Made by a program: the position numbers and the translations under genes. Under the pieces are notes generated by a model. That model made no database searches, was not told the origin of the DNA, and worked only from the letters and a program-made list of their open reading frames with translations. A DNA stretch of 64,000 bases from Edaphochlamys debaryana (lineage: Eukaryota > Chlorophyta > Chlorophyceae > Chlamydomonadales): assembly GCA_016858145.1 (NCBI GenBank), contig JAEHOE010000164.1, positions 62,001-126,000 on the forward strand. Reading direction: 5' to 3'. Positions within the stretch are counted from its first letter, which is position 1. Each line of letters opens with the position of its first letter. Below, in pieces: positions 1 through 10,703 of the stretch.

Positions 1-1536
1 TGTGAGCAGCTGGTGGCTGTGTCCGCGTACAGCGTCCCCGCTTCATATCTGGCCGCATGCACCGGATAGGTTCGTCTGCACGCCCATAGGCGTGTCAGGA
101 GCACTCCCAGGTCACAGCAGGGGAAGGGGAACTGGGAGACGGGTTACGCGAGAAGCAAGCCAGCAAAGTGCAGACCCAGGTTGCTTTCTGTACACAGCAG
201 GGGTGCATCCGCCGGCCAGTGTCAATGGCCAACGCGGAGCGGCATGGGCCAATGCGTCAGGCTTCCTGCTTGCATGAGCCTGCAGCGCGCTCCTCCCAGT
301 GGCCGAGGGGGCTGGGGTCCAAAAGCTGGCAGCCAGTGTGTAGTGCCTCCTAAGAGGCAGGTGCAGACTTGGTAGAAGCGAGCTTCGCTTCTGCGACATT
401 CCGCCCGGCGGGGTAGCCTGTCTGCGGGCGGCAACCCGTCCATCCTTGAACCGTTACCGGTAGTGTGTGTGTGAGCCAACCTTCCACCTTTGCAGAGCTT
501 CAAAGGTGGGTCGGGGGGTGTGCTGGTAGAACGCCAGGTCGGCCTGCGTGAAGGTGCGGGGTTTGACGAGAACAACGTGGCAAGAAGCCGCATCGTGAAG
601 GTGCGGGGCCGCCGGGAGGCTTGGCGATGGTTCCAGCACACTCAGTGGGCGGCACGAACCCGGGTCCGCCCACAGCGGCCCCCAGCCCCTGACCTCAACG
701 TCGCCTTGGCCAGCGATAATAAGTTGTTCAATGCGCCGGTGACGAGCTGCGTCTGCGGTACGCCCGATGGCATGTGATGTATGTTCCCCGTTGGCTGCGG
801 GAGCTGCAAGAGAAGGCCAGGTGCTAGAGAAGACAGGTGCCTGCTCGCACACTGGTAGGTGGCACCGCAAGTGCCATTTGGCGTCCGGCCGAGGCCGCGA
901 TGAATAGGGTTTCTGCGTCGAGGCCCTAACGGCCTGCTTCGACAGTCGCACGCGCAGCCGCATCGTGCACCAGCCCCCGCCAACAGGTCTTGGAGGCCAC
1001 ATACCACTCAGAATGTGCACCTGTCCTGGGGCCTGCGGCCAGCCGCAATCCTGGGGGTAGTTAAGGACGTCGCGGGTGGTTGCATCGGCCGGCACATCGG
1101 GACGTCGCACCGGACACAGGGATTCCTTCAGACGGCCCCCAGCATAACATAAAATGAGGTCCGCAATGCATAGGACAACGGTCCCTTAGGTATCTCTCAG
1201 CAACGTAGCCGCCAAGTTGACCGATTGGTCGACCGAGCGGGCGGCCCCGCCTTCTTACGCTCAGATTGCTCGGGCGTAAGGTGTTTCAACACGCCGCACG
1301 TTGAGGGCCCCAGTCCTGAGGCTTTCAACGAACCTGGCCGACAGCCCCAGCCCGCGCTAGCCCGAAATTAACGGGCTTCCAGAGTGGAGAACGCAATACA
1401 GGAGGGCTGAAGAACACAAGTCCGAACGCTGAATCGCCAGGAGGACGTGCGGGTGCCTCCTCCTGCCTCGCAACGTCAGAAGCCCTGGCTCGCACCGGCG
1501 CTCCTCTCGCCACGCTCTAGGCCCCTGGAGCATAAC
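1..1536. other. Upstream spacer of gene A
   Basis: I see no convincing gene here. A minus-strand frame at 454-1110 (218 aa) has a few protein-like stretches but no recognisable domain, and an overlapping plus-strand frame looks about as plausible, so it is not called. One copy of a dispersed repeat lies at 121-180. The last few hundred bases before 1537 should contain the promoter and 5' leader of gene A, but I cannot identify a promoter motif. Confidence 0.5.
121..180 (+). repeat. Dispersed 50-65 bp repeat, copy 1
   Basis: This carries the shared core of a short repeat seen five times in the window: a purine-rich start, then TTACGCG, AAGCAAGCCAGCAAAGTGC and an ACCCAGG end. It matches 36400-36450 closely, including the AGTGCAGACCCAGG end. 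Its origin is unknown; it could be part of a SINE or LINE end. Confidence 0.6.
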
Positions 1537-4500
1537 ATGGACGGCCCTGAGCCGGGAGACTCAGCTGGCCCCGCTGTCTTGACTTACACGATGGAGACTT
1601 TTGCCATCGAGTCCGCGCCTGTCCGGCGAGGCCCCGCCATATGCATCAGGCGCAGGTGAGCGAGCTGCTACGAGCGGTAGCGAGGTATCTGTCAAAACTG
1701 CTGCGCGCGCTGCGCACGTGTCCGGTTTTCAACCCGCGCCCTTCGTCCTCCCAGGCGCCGGCCCTGGACTCCAGCTGAGATTGGGCAGATGGTGGCGCTC
1801 CACAGAACGGTGAGTGCGCGGCGTGATGGGGATCAGGGGCTGACGGTGAACAGCCGAGCTCGGGGAGAAAGCGATAGCAGGAGGACCCGAAAAGGGCCGT
1901 CCTCGGGCACTGAAGAGGGAACCTTAAACAGCTAGCTACGCCTGAGGGCCTGCCGGGTTGTACTGCGTACGAAGGCTTCGGAGGGCCCTGCATGCGCATG
2001 ACTAATGCTTGACGGCGTGACGCCAGCTTTGACAGCTTGACGACGCGTGATGCACAGCCTCCGGAAAGCGGGTGCTTATGCCTGCCCTCGGGCCTGCTTC
2101 GACTGCTTCGTTCCCGTCTTCACGGCGTTCGGGTGTGTGGCCCCCCAGTGCCGTGCCGTCCCTCGCATTGCCCTTAGCACCACCACCCACACGAGCAGAG
2201 ATGCGGCGAGCCCCGCCCTTGCGCCTCCCGCGCCCCCGCCCTGCTCCCGACCTCCAATGTCTGTCCTCCCCTTGCGGGTGGTTGCGGTGCGCAACGCAGG
2301 TGGGCAACAAGTGGGCGCTCATCGCACGGCAGTTCCGCAACCGTAACGACAACGACGTCAAGGCAAGAGCTCGGGGTGTCGGTTGTCGGTTGTCGGACGG
2401 TCTGAAGGGGGTGGTGCTGCTAACTCCCAACAGACAAAGTGTGGAACAGGCCGCTGCACGCGGCCTCCCGCAGTGAAGCTCTAGCCGGGGTCGCCGAAGC
2501 GCAGCCGGCAAGGCGCTCGGACCGGCCTCCTGAGAAAGGATTTCTTCATTCACGGATGGACCGCTGAAACCGTCCGCCCTGCTACCCCCCCCCTGACTCG
2601 GCTCGCCGTCGGTGCTGGCTGGCTGGTTCACCAGAAATCACCCACACGCCGCTCTGCTTGCTCGACCGTCCCACCACGCAGAACATCTTCCACTCTGCGC
2701 TTCGCTCCAAGACCGCGGAGACCAACACGCTCCTGCGCGCCTACGCCCAGGCCGTGGGGCCCAACTGCGACGATGCGGCAGTCAGGCAAGCGGGGGCGGG
2801 GCTGGGCTTCGGGGTTCAGGGCGGGGCGGAGGGGGCTACGGGGGTAGGGAAGGGGGGGCAGGGCGGAGGGCAGAGAGGGGGCGGGCTATGGGTACGGTAG
2901 TCAGGCAAGCGGGGGCTAGTGGGCGACCGGGGGCGGGGTATCGATAGTCAGATAAGCGGGGGTGGCCGGGCGGGGTGGGTGGCACAGAGGGGGCGGGGAA
3001 TCCATAGTCCGGCAAGCGGGGGCGGGATGTCGGCAGTCAGGCAAAGCGGGGGCGGGGCGGAGGGCACAGAGGGGCCGGCTACCAGTGTTAGGTACGGAGG
3101 GCGCAGAGGGCGTCTGTACGGTAAAGAGGGGGAATCCATTGCGTCCGTCTGGCTGGCTGGCTGGCGGACCAAACACCGTCGGGGCATCAGCAAGGGTGCC
3201 GTATCCTGCCGCCCACGACGTCCCCTCCGCTGCCTCCCTCTCTGCGCTTGCAGGCACCAGGCGTACGAGGCTGCCGTACAGCGGCACCTCGAGGAGGAGG
3301 CCCTCGCCCGGGCCGAGGCCGCCGCCGCCGCCGCCGCCGCGGCGGCGGCGCCTCACCCCGACGTTGACGCCTCTGCGGGCGCCGACATGGCTGCGACCCC
3401 CACCGACGCCGGCGCTGCCGCCGCCGCTGTGTTGGCGGTGGCGCCAGCTATGCTGGTGGAAACGACCGTGGGCGTTGCGCGCTGCCCCAAGGGCCGCTTC
3501 ACGAGCGCGGGTGCGTTGCTGGGAACGCACTCTCTTCAGAGTCGCTGTTGTGGTCTTGCCAGTACTGGCCAGTACTAAACATGGCTGCACCTGTCCTTCA
3601 GTCCGTCGGGACTACCCCTGGTACCAATTCATCCTCATCCCCACCGGTTCCTCACCAAGTCGTCACCAAGTGACGAACGCGTCCTTGACCCCCCGCCCGC
3701 CCCGCCCTGCCCTGCAGCCACCCTCCGGCGGTCGGCCTCTTCCACCCACGCGCGCGTGTCTGCCCCAGCGCCGGCGGCGGCGCGTGGGTCCTCGGCCCGC
3801 CCAGCAGACGACCGCGACGGCGGCGACGACGGCGACGGCGATGCGGCTGACGGCGCCAAGGCAGCGGCGGCGGCGGCGGTGGCCAGTGGCGACGACGTCG
3901 AGATGCAGGACGGCGCGCTGTTCAAGCAGGCCGCCTCCGTCAGCGCCAGCGGCGCCGCCAGCGGCGGCGCGGGCCGCGCCGGCTGCGGTGCCGGCGGCGG
4001 CGGCGGCGGCACCGTCGACAGCGGCTGCGATGCCATGGATCTGGACCCGGGCACATGGAAGTGGCACGTGGATCCCGGATTTGCCACGTCAGCTGACGTC
4101 AGCACCGCCGCTGACGTCGAGTCCGCCGTCGTTCGTGTCAAGTCCGAGGCTGGGGCCGCGACGGCCGTTGGCATAGCCGCCGCCAGCGGCGGCGCTGCCG
4201 TCACCAATGCCGGCGGAAGCGGCACTGACGGCGGCGGCGAGGGCGACGGCGGCGGCAACGGCCGCGGCGCCGCCAGGCGGGCCTACCGCCGGGTATACTC
4301 CGAGCCAGGCCTGGCCGCTTTGCTCGCAGGCGCTGACGGCGGCGGCAGCGGCGCCCAGATCGCCTCCGCCGCCGCCGCCGCTGCTGCACCTGCCGCCGCC
4401 GCGGCGGTTGCTGGCTCGCTGCACTCCGGCCCGCATCTCTCGCCCTCGCCTGCCGGGTCGCCGCTCTCCGCTCAGCGCTTCGCTTCGTTCCAGGAGCTTG

Positions 4501-6013
4501 CGCCGCTGCCGCCGCCGCCGTCAGGCTACGGTGTCGGCGGCGGCGGCGGCAGTGGCGGCGGCGATGACGGGTCGCCGCCGCAGCGACCGCAGCGGAGGCC
4601 GCAGCTGCGCGCCAACCGGCGGCTGAGGGGCATACCGCCGGCGCCCCAGCTGCCGCCGCTGTTAGCCGTCCCTGCCGCTGCCACTGCCGCCGCCGCCAGC
4701 GCGTCCCGTCAGCTCTTTGCTCCGCCGCCGGCGCTGGCGGCTGCCGTCGCGGCGACGGCCGCCAGCGGCGGCGGCAGCGCCGACGCGGAGGGGCAGTCGC
4801 GACGTTTCGTCTTCCCCTGGCCTCCGACCGCACCCGCGTCAGGCCCTGTAGCGCCGCCGGCCACGGCGGCGGCGCTCCTGCCGCCGCGATCCGCGTCAGC
4901 ATCGCAAGTCTTGGTCAAATCAGAGACGCTGGCGGAGGCGGAGGCGGCACTGCAGGTGCCTTCCAACCTTCACGGCGTGCTCAGGAACTGGCTCCACGAG
5001 CAGAACCACATGCAAGCCGCCTCCGCCGGCGGCGGTACCGGCAGCGCTGCCGCCAGCGCCGCCAGCGCTGACGGTGCCGTTACCACCGACGCCGGCTGGA
5101 CGGATCTCGGCTGCAGCGCGCCGCCGCATTCCGCTCCGCCACCGCCGCCGCCGCCGCCGGCCGTAGCGGGCCCGTACGGCCGGCTGACCAGCCTGTCCGA
5201 ATCGCTGCCCGGCCCGCCGCCCATGCTTGCCGCAACGGCGCGGCTCTTGGCGGCGGCAGCGGCAGGGCCCGCTGCGGCCCTGCCGCTGCCGCTGCCGCCG
5301 CCGCAGCTGCGCCCCGCGTCCTTTCCACACAGCACCGGCGGCGCTAGCGGCTCGTCATGGACAGGTAGGCAGCGCTCTCGACGCAGTGAAGAGCACTGCT
5401 CTCGGCTCGTGTTTGTTGCCTTACCGGCATCTCATGTCCTCACTGCGCCCCTGCGTCCCTGCCATGGTGCTCCCATCATCCCCTCAGGCGGTGCCCGCGC
5501 CCAAGCCGACTGGTGCTATGCGGGAGACCACCCCACCCTCGCCAACCCCACACACGGCGCCGGCGGGCGGGCCTCCTCCGCCGCCACCACGCTCCACAGC
5601 GGCCATTTGGACCCAACCGCTGCCTCCGCCTCCGCCGCCACCGCCGCCGCCGCCGCCGCCACGCCCATCCCGCTGCCTGGGCTCCACGCCTCCCGGGCTC
5701 CGGTCCCTTCCGGCCTGCTGCCCGCCGGCGTTGCCGCCTTCGGCCCCGCCGGCGGCTTCAACACCCCGGCGTCGCCTCCGCAGCCGCCCTTGTGGCCCGG
5801 AGGACCGCCGCCGGGATCGCTGCCCCATGTCTGGAGTGCCCTGGTCGCTGGCGGCGGGTTCCCCCAGGGCAGCCCGGCCGCCGCCATGCTGCCGCATTGG
5901 CCGACGGCGGCGGCGGCGCCGTCGCCCTTCAGCCTCAAGCACGCGAGCGCGCCGGAGGACGGCAGCTTTGCCGCGGCATTGTGGCGGGCGCAGCAGCAGC
6001 AGCAGCAGAGGCC

Positions 6014-6046
<33 letters not shown>

Positions 6047-6350
6047 AGCGGCGGCCATGGCTCTGATGCCGGGGCTGCAGCCGCCGCCGCCAGGACCGGC
6101 GGTGCTGGCGGCGGCGGCGGAGGCTGCGTTCTTTCGCCCGGCCCGGCCGCCCGGAGCTTGCGACGGCAGTTGGGCCGCCGCCGGTGCCGTACAGAGCGGC
6201 GAGCAGGGACCGGTGGCGCTGGGCGGCGGGGTGGCAGCCGCCGCCGGAGGCGGCAGCAGCGGTCTCCGCCCAGCCCAGGCGGAGGATGCCTTTGAGGAAG
6301 CGGACCGAGAGCTGGTCGAGATCTGGCTCGACATGAGCATGGACATCTGA
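1537..6350 (+). CDS. Gene A: single-repeat MYB-like (R3-type) protein, 1035 aa
   Basis: Predicted nuclear DNA-binding transcription factor with unknown targets. Exons: 1537-1655, 1755-1809, 2300-2362, 2682-2785, 3254-3510, 3718-5364, 5488-6350; phases agree at all six junctions. Residues 44-82 form W44-x18-W63-x18-F82, the MYB/SANT spacing, with recognition helix RNRNDNDVKN (71-80). The family block follows (NIFHSALRSK, then YAQAVGPNCDD, to about 125). The rest is Ala/Gly/Pro low complexity with two VKSE sequences that fit the SUMO-acceptor consensus, one MDLDPGTWKW segment, and the end motif ELVEIWLDM just before the stop. Introns 3 (donor AAG|GCAAGA) and 4 (CAG|GCAAGC) use GC donors. The 123-nt last intron (5365-5487) has a length divisible by three and stays open if retained. 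Exon 2682-2785 is identical to that of gene C. ATG 1537 is the first in-frame ATG before the basic stretch that leads into the repeat. The domain is clear; the start is less certain. Confidence 0.85.
2653..2814 (+). repeat. 162-bp block identical to 21871-22032 (genes A and C)
   Basis: This covers the 104-nt exon encoding NIFHSALRSK...NCDD plus 29 nt of intron on each side. It is identical base for base to gene C, then differs by a one-base G-run indel and diverges. The equivalent exon in gene B differs at many silent sites, so protein constraint alone does not explain the identity. Confidence 0.9.
2778..3056 (+). repeat. Splice-donor-like repeats inside intron 4 of gene A
   Basis: The exon-intron junction sequence (AGTCAG|GCAAGCGGGGGCGGG) recurs in degraded form at about 2898, 2945, 3005 and 3033, after the true site at 2778. 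The copies are irregularly spaced within a G-rich intron. Several keep the CAG|GCAAG core, so they are potential decoy or alternative 5' splice sites. Confidence 0.7.
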
Positions 6351-9300
6351 TGTACGGCTCCGTTCCGTACTGTATACCGTACTGTACGGCTGCACATGCG
6401 TGCCATACTAAACGGGTTCCACTGGTGTACGGCAGGTGGGCTGATGTTGGCCGAGTGGCAGGCAGCACTCAGGCCTCGGCGCCCGGCGGGGGGCCGGTTG
6501 GCTATGAAGGTTTCTCTTGACCGTCTACAATAGAAAATGCTGGCTGTTGATTCTTGCGACCTGTCTCGAGAGCAAGTACTGTTGCCCAGCCTTCCTTCCC
6601 AGCCTTCTCCTAAGTTGAACTTGCCTACCCCTTGTGTGGGAAAAGCACTCAAGCCTAAACTCATGCCGCAGCTTGCGCGTGTGATGCATGGATGGTGCAT
6701 GACTGATGACGAGGCCCAAGCCAGCTTTGTATGCCGCGTGCCGTGTGCTCTATCTAGGAGATTCTCAAACGCATGCCCCTCTACCGTCGAGAGAGAGAGT
6801 CGAGGCATTCTTGGTATTAATCAACTCGGAGGCAGGACACCCCATGCATATTGCGCCGCCGAGACTTTGCCGAGACGGGTTGTTCATTTGCTCGAGCGAT
6901 GGGCCTCTTGCCTTGCCTCTTGCGTTTGTTACTCGAGGGAGCTACTCCATCCCCTCGTGGTTCAAGTGCCCCGTTGTTGTCAGTTAAGAAAGAAAGCGGG
7001 GGCACGGAGGGTTTGCAGGAACAAGTGTGGGAGGTGCAGGGGGCGCCTGAGAGCAGGGGGGAACTTTGCCATCCCCTGCTTTGGGCGGACGTGAGGTTCA
7101 AGGCCAATCTCTTGGGTAGGCGAGGGCCTTGAATCTTCGAGACCCTTTCCTACCCGTAACTCCTGACCCGGCGTACCCCTGCCGTCGCAAGCTGACGTGT
7201 GTCCGCACCGTTTGAGCCCTGTAGGCTGTGGGCGATGGAGATCACCTGCTGTCAAGTTATCATTGGTTATTGTTTATCATGTGACCTTTTGAGTCGCTTA
7301 ACATGGAACTGGTGGGTGAGGTGGAATAGCCTGTACAGGGGGCAGCTGTCGTGGAAAGCTATGGAGGCGGCGGCGACGGGCAGGAGCCGAGAACGAGAGA
7401 ACGGGAGAGCGGAAGGCGGCATTGAACGCGCTACTTGCCCCTCTGCAACTACCACAACATTTGCGGCTCTCTAGCTATTTAGCTACCATTGTTCTCCATT
7501 GTTTCGGTCGCGACCGCTACAAGCGGGTAGCGGCTGGCGTGACTGTTGGTTGCGGTGCGGTTTGTGGGGGTCCGGCGGCCGCAACCTCCGCGGCCGAAGT
7601 GCCTTGAGCAGCCTATCTAGCAGTGAGGGAGTGGACGGATGCTTGAAGGGCGAGGTATGGGTGGGGATACGGGCGGGTGGGTGGGTGCGGTGGGGAGGGG
7701 TGGCATGGGGTTCCAAGTACAGTGGTGTATGTGTGACTGCTGAGCTGCCCGAAGGGCGGGGGGTGTTGGGGGATTCAATGGTGTGTTGTTGGGGTCGAAT
7801 CCGAGTCGAGAGTCTCTCATACCTGGCCAACTTGTTGCTGGCTAGACCGTGTGTTACCCTGCGCCTGACGGTCGTGGCTGCACTTTGTTGGTTCGCCTCA
7901 AAGCCCCGCTAGCGGCTGACCGTGACTCGTGGTAGCGTCTCGGTGTGGTTGGTGTGCTGGTATGAAGTTGCGTGGCTCCCAGGCATTCCTTCGCCTGGTT
8001 GTTTCCTCAACGTTCAGGCGTGAATGGTCGATGCGGTCGGGTGTGTGACGGTATGCTGTGGAGTTTGGTTTGTTGGTCCTGTGTTGTGAAGCCGACGTGT
8101 TGGTTGTGGACTCTAGCCACGTTGTCCTATCTTCCTCAAACCCTAGCGCAAAGCGCGGGGGACAATGCATGGCGCCGCCCCTTACCTGCCCCTCGCTGCT
8201 GTTGCATGGAGAGGCATGGCTAGCCCGAAGAAGTGCGTGAATGCCTCGGTACGTCTTGGACGAGCTAGCGCAAGCTGCTGTGCGGCTCTTGCGCTTTGAT
8301 GCATGCGCACACCACGCACACAAAGTTGGCTCGACTCAAGACTGAAGAATGCTGAATTGCATCAAGCGCGGCCAAGCGCTGTCTGGAGTTGTTCCGCCTG
8401 TCGTCAGGGTGTGGACGTGCCCTGCGGCTGTGGCGCTTTCTAGCTTGGGCTGTCTATCACCAACGTGTGTCCTGTATGACACCGTTACCCTTGCGTCTGC
8501 TCGCGCACATTGGTCGAGCGCCATGGGACTGGTGTGTTTGGAGCTAGTGTTGAATGCCCTGTCTGTGCCTCTGCATCGTTCACTTAAGGGGGGTGGCAAG
8601 CAATGCCAGTAAGGCAGCCAACCCGCCCACGCACGTGTCTTGGGGTGAGCTCATTGGTCACTCAGTCGTCATGCTGCGTGCTTCATGTGATCATGCATGC
8701 CCCTCTCCCCATGCTGCCGTACATCCAGTCATCATGTATGGGCACTGTTGCACGCCCCCGCATGCACATTGCGTTGGTCCCCCACTTGAGGGAAAGTCCA
8801 AGCCCAATGATCCCCCTGACGCACGCACGGTGCGTTTGCTGCTGGCAGAGTTGCGAGGAACGAAGGAAGTCTTGACTCCTAGTGTATGTGCTGCTGGGTG
8901 CCGCCTTTGAACAGATCTTTGCTGATCGAGTTGGTATTCTGTACAGGACAGGGCTGTTTACGGCTAGCTTGCACACTGGGTGATGGGGCAGGCATGTACC
9001 GTCGTGTGGCTGCGAGAGGTTTCCTCTGAATGGTAATCAGGTGGGTTGTACAGGTGGGTTGTAGGTCAGGCTTGTACCGGGGCGTGGCTGGGAGAGATCC
9101 CGTTCGGTGAGCAGGTGTGCCGTCAGAAACCGATGTCAACCAGCAGCGTGTGCTTACTTCGTCGGTGAACTCGGCGGGCTCTGGTGGCGGCCCATGGGGG
9201 CATGAGTGATCCACTGACTAGTAGTATGTAACTGACTTGCTTGTGCGGCGCCTTTGTTAGCTGGCTGCCGATTGCCGTAGGCGTGTATTCGCCCCTAGCG

Positions 9301-10703
9301 GTGCGGGTTGGGGGACGGCGTAGTAGGGGCTTCAACCGTGTGCTGCCCTCGTGGGAAGTTGGCATGCTGGCAGATCGCTGGCGTGGGGCGGCTACCGGCC
9401 GAGTGGGTGTGTGCTGGGCCCTCAGGGAGATCACGCGTTGGGCCTCTTCGTGTGGGGGCAGCAGTGCCACCGGGAGGCGGGAGCGGGGGCGCTTGGGGGT
9501 GGACAACGAGGGGTTCTGCGCTCGCCGGAGCCGTGCAGTAAGTCCGGATGACGAGGGGGCCACGAGGGTCGCTGGTACTTGTAAGTGCGTGTAGTACGAG
9601 TCCGTAATCTGACAGCAGGGCTCCTGGACTCGGGGGCGCTTGGGGGGGTCCGGGTGAGGGAGCCTCGGGGAGTCGGGGTGGTGGCGCCTGGGGGATTCCG
9701 GGAGGGACCCCGAGCACCAAACGGTCTTGCTAGGTGGGCCGTGGGCAGCTGGGCACCGATGGTCCGATAGGTTTATTATGAACAACGGAGCGCAGTGCCC
9801 GACAGGGTACGGCCTTGCTGCATGCTAAGAACGTGGATGGGGGGGGCTGCGTCAGTTGGGCTGAGACAGGGACGGGAGGAGTGGAGCCGTTGGCGCAGTG
9901 GGGAGGGAAGGAATGATGGGGAGCATGGAGGGGAGGGTGGGGGCTGGCTGGGGGGAAGGCTGGCTGGCCGCGGGCGTGGTTAGGCCCTCAAGCCACGGAA
10001 AGGCAGGGGATATTATAGACAGCGGGGCGTAGTGCCGCGGTGACTGGCGTCGCATCATGTTGGCCGAAAGGCAGGGGAGGTAGGGAGATGAACTGGCACG
10101 GTGTCACACGGCCTGCGTACTGGGCCCTATCCGCCCTGGCCCTGGCCATAGCACAGCGGCCACAGGGCCTTGCAGTTTCTTGCTGTTGCTCATTTCGCTT
10201 GGCCGCCCTTCACTCGGCACGGACTCGGGTTCCCGCTCTGCGTGACGGTAAGCCCCTCCCCCCTTGCGTGCAACGCCCTTCACCGGGGCCCACCCAGGCC
10301 CGCCCTCACCCGTGTCCCACCCTGTTCGTATCGTGGTTGTTGTTCTTCTGCTTCAGCTGCTGTAGAGTCCAGGGCCGGCGGCCGACGGCCTCAGCCGGCA
10401 CCGCGGCACGCTCCGCGGCGGCAACCCAACCGGTTGGGGGTGACGAGGGCATGACCACTCGGCCACGCGACCGTTAGATCGGCGAGCCCTGGCTCGGCCA
10501 CATACCTTGCCGAGGCCTCTCCCAGTGTCACAGCCACATATGCCCTTCCCAACCCCCGGGCGCCTCGCGGAAAGTGTCATCTTGGGAACTTGGGTTTCGG
10601 CCACTTCGCACCCTGATGCTGACCCGGCTTGTAACTTGCCGCCAGGGCCCATTTGCCGCCCTGTTCCAGCCATGACTTGTAAGTCAGAAAGACCCGTGCA
10701 GGC
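6351..10703. other. Spacer between genes A and B
   Basis: No gene is supported. The open frames are short and have no recognisable domain. It should include the 3' UTR of A and the promoter of B. A donor/acceptor pair at 10248-10356 (GACG|GTAAGC to TTCAG) upstream of B could be a 5' UTR intron. Only minor local duplications (for example a doubled AGGTGGGTTGTA at about 9040-9063) are seen. Confidence 0.5.

Noticed and set aside
454..1110. 218-codon minus-strand frame
   Set aside because: Some protein-like stretches, but a plus-strand frame over the same bases looks equally plausible and no domain is recognisable.
3635..6395. Several 100-300 codon frames antisense or out of frame to the Ala/Gly-rich exons of gene A
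   Set aside because: (GCN)n and (GGN)n codon runs leave all frames open; these give Arg/Pro-rich strings with no motif and no exon logic.
6361..6400. GTACTGT-rich stretch after gene A, with a similar one after gene B at about 14530
   Set aside because: Too short and too simple to be called a shared 3' element.
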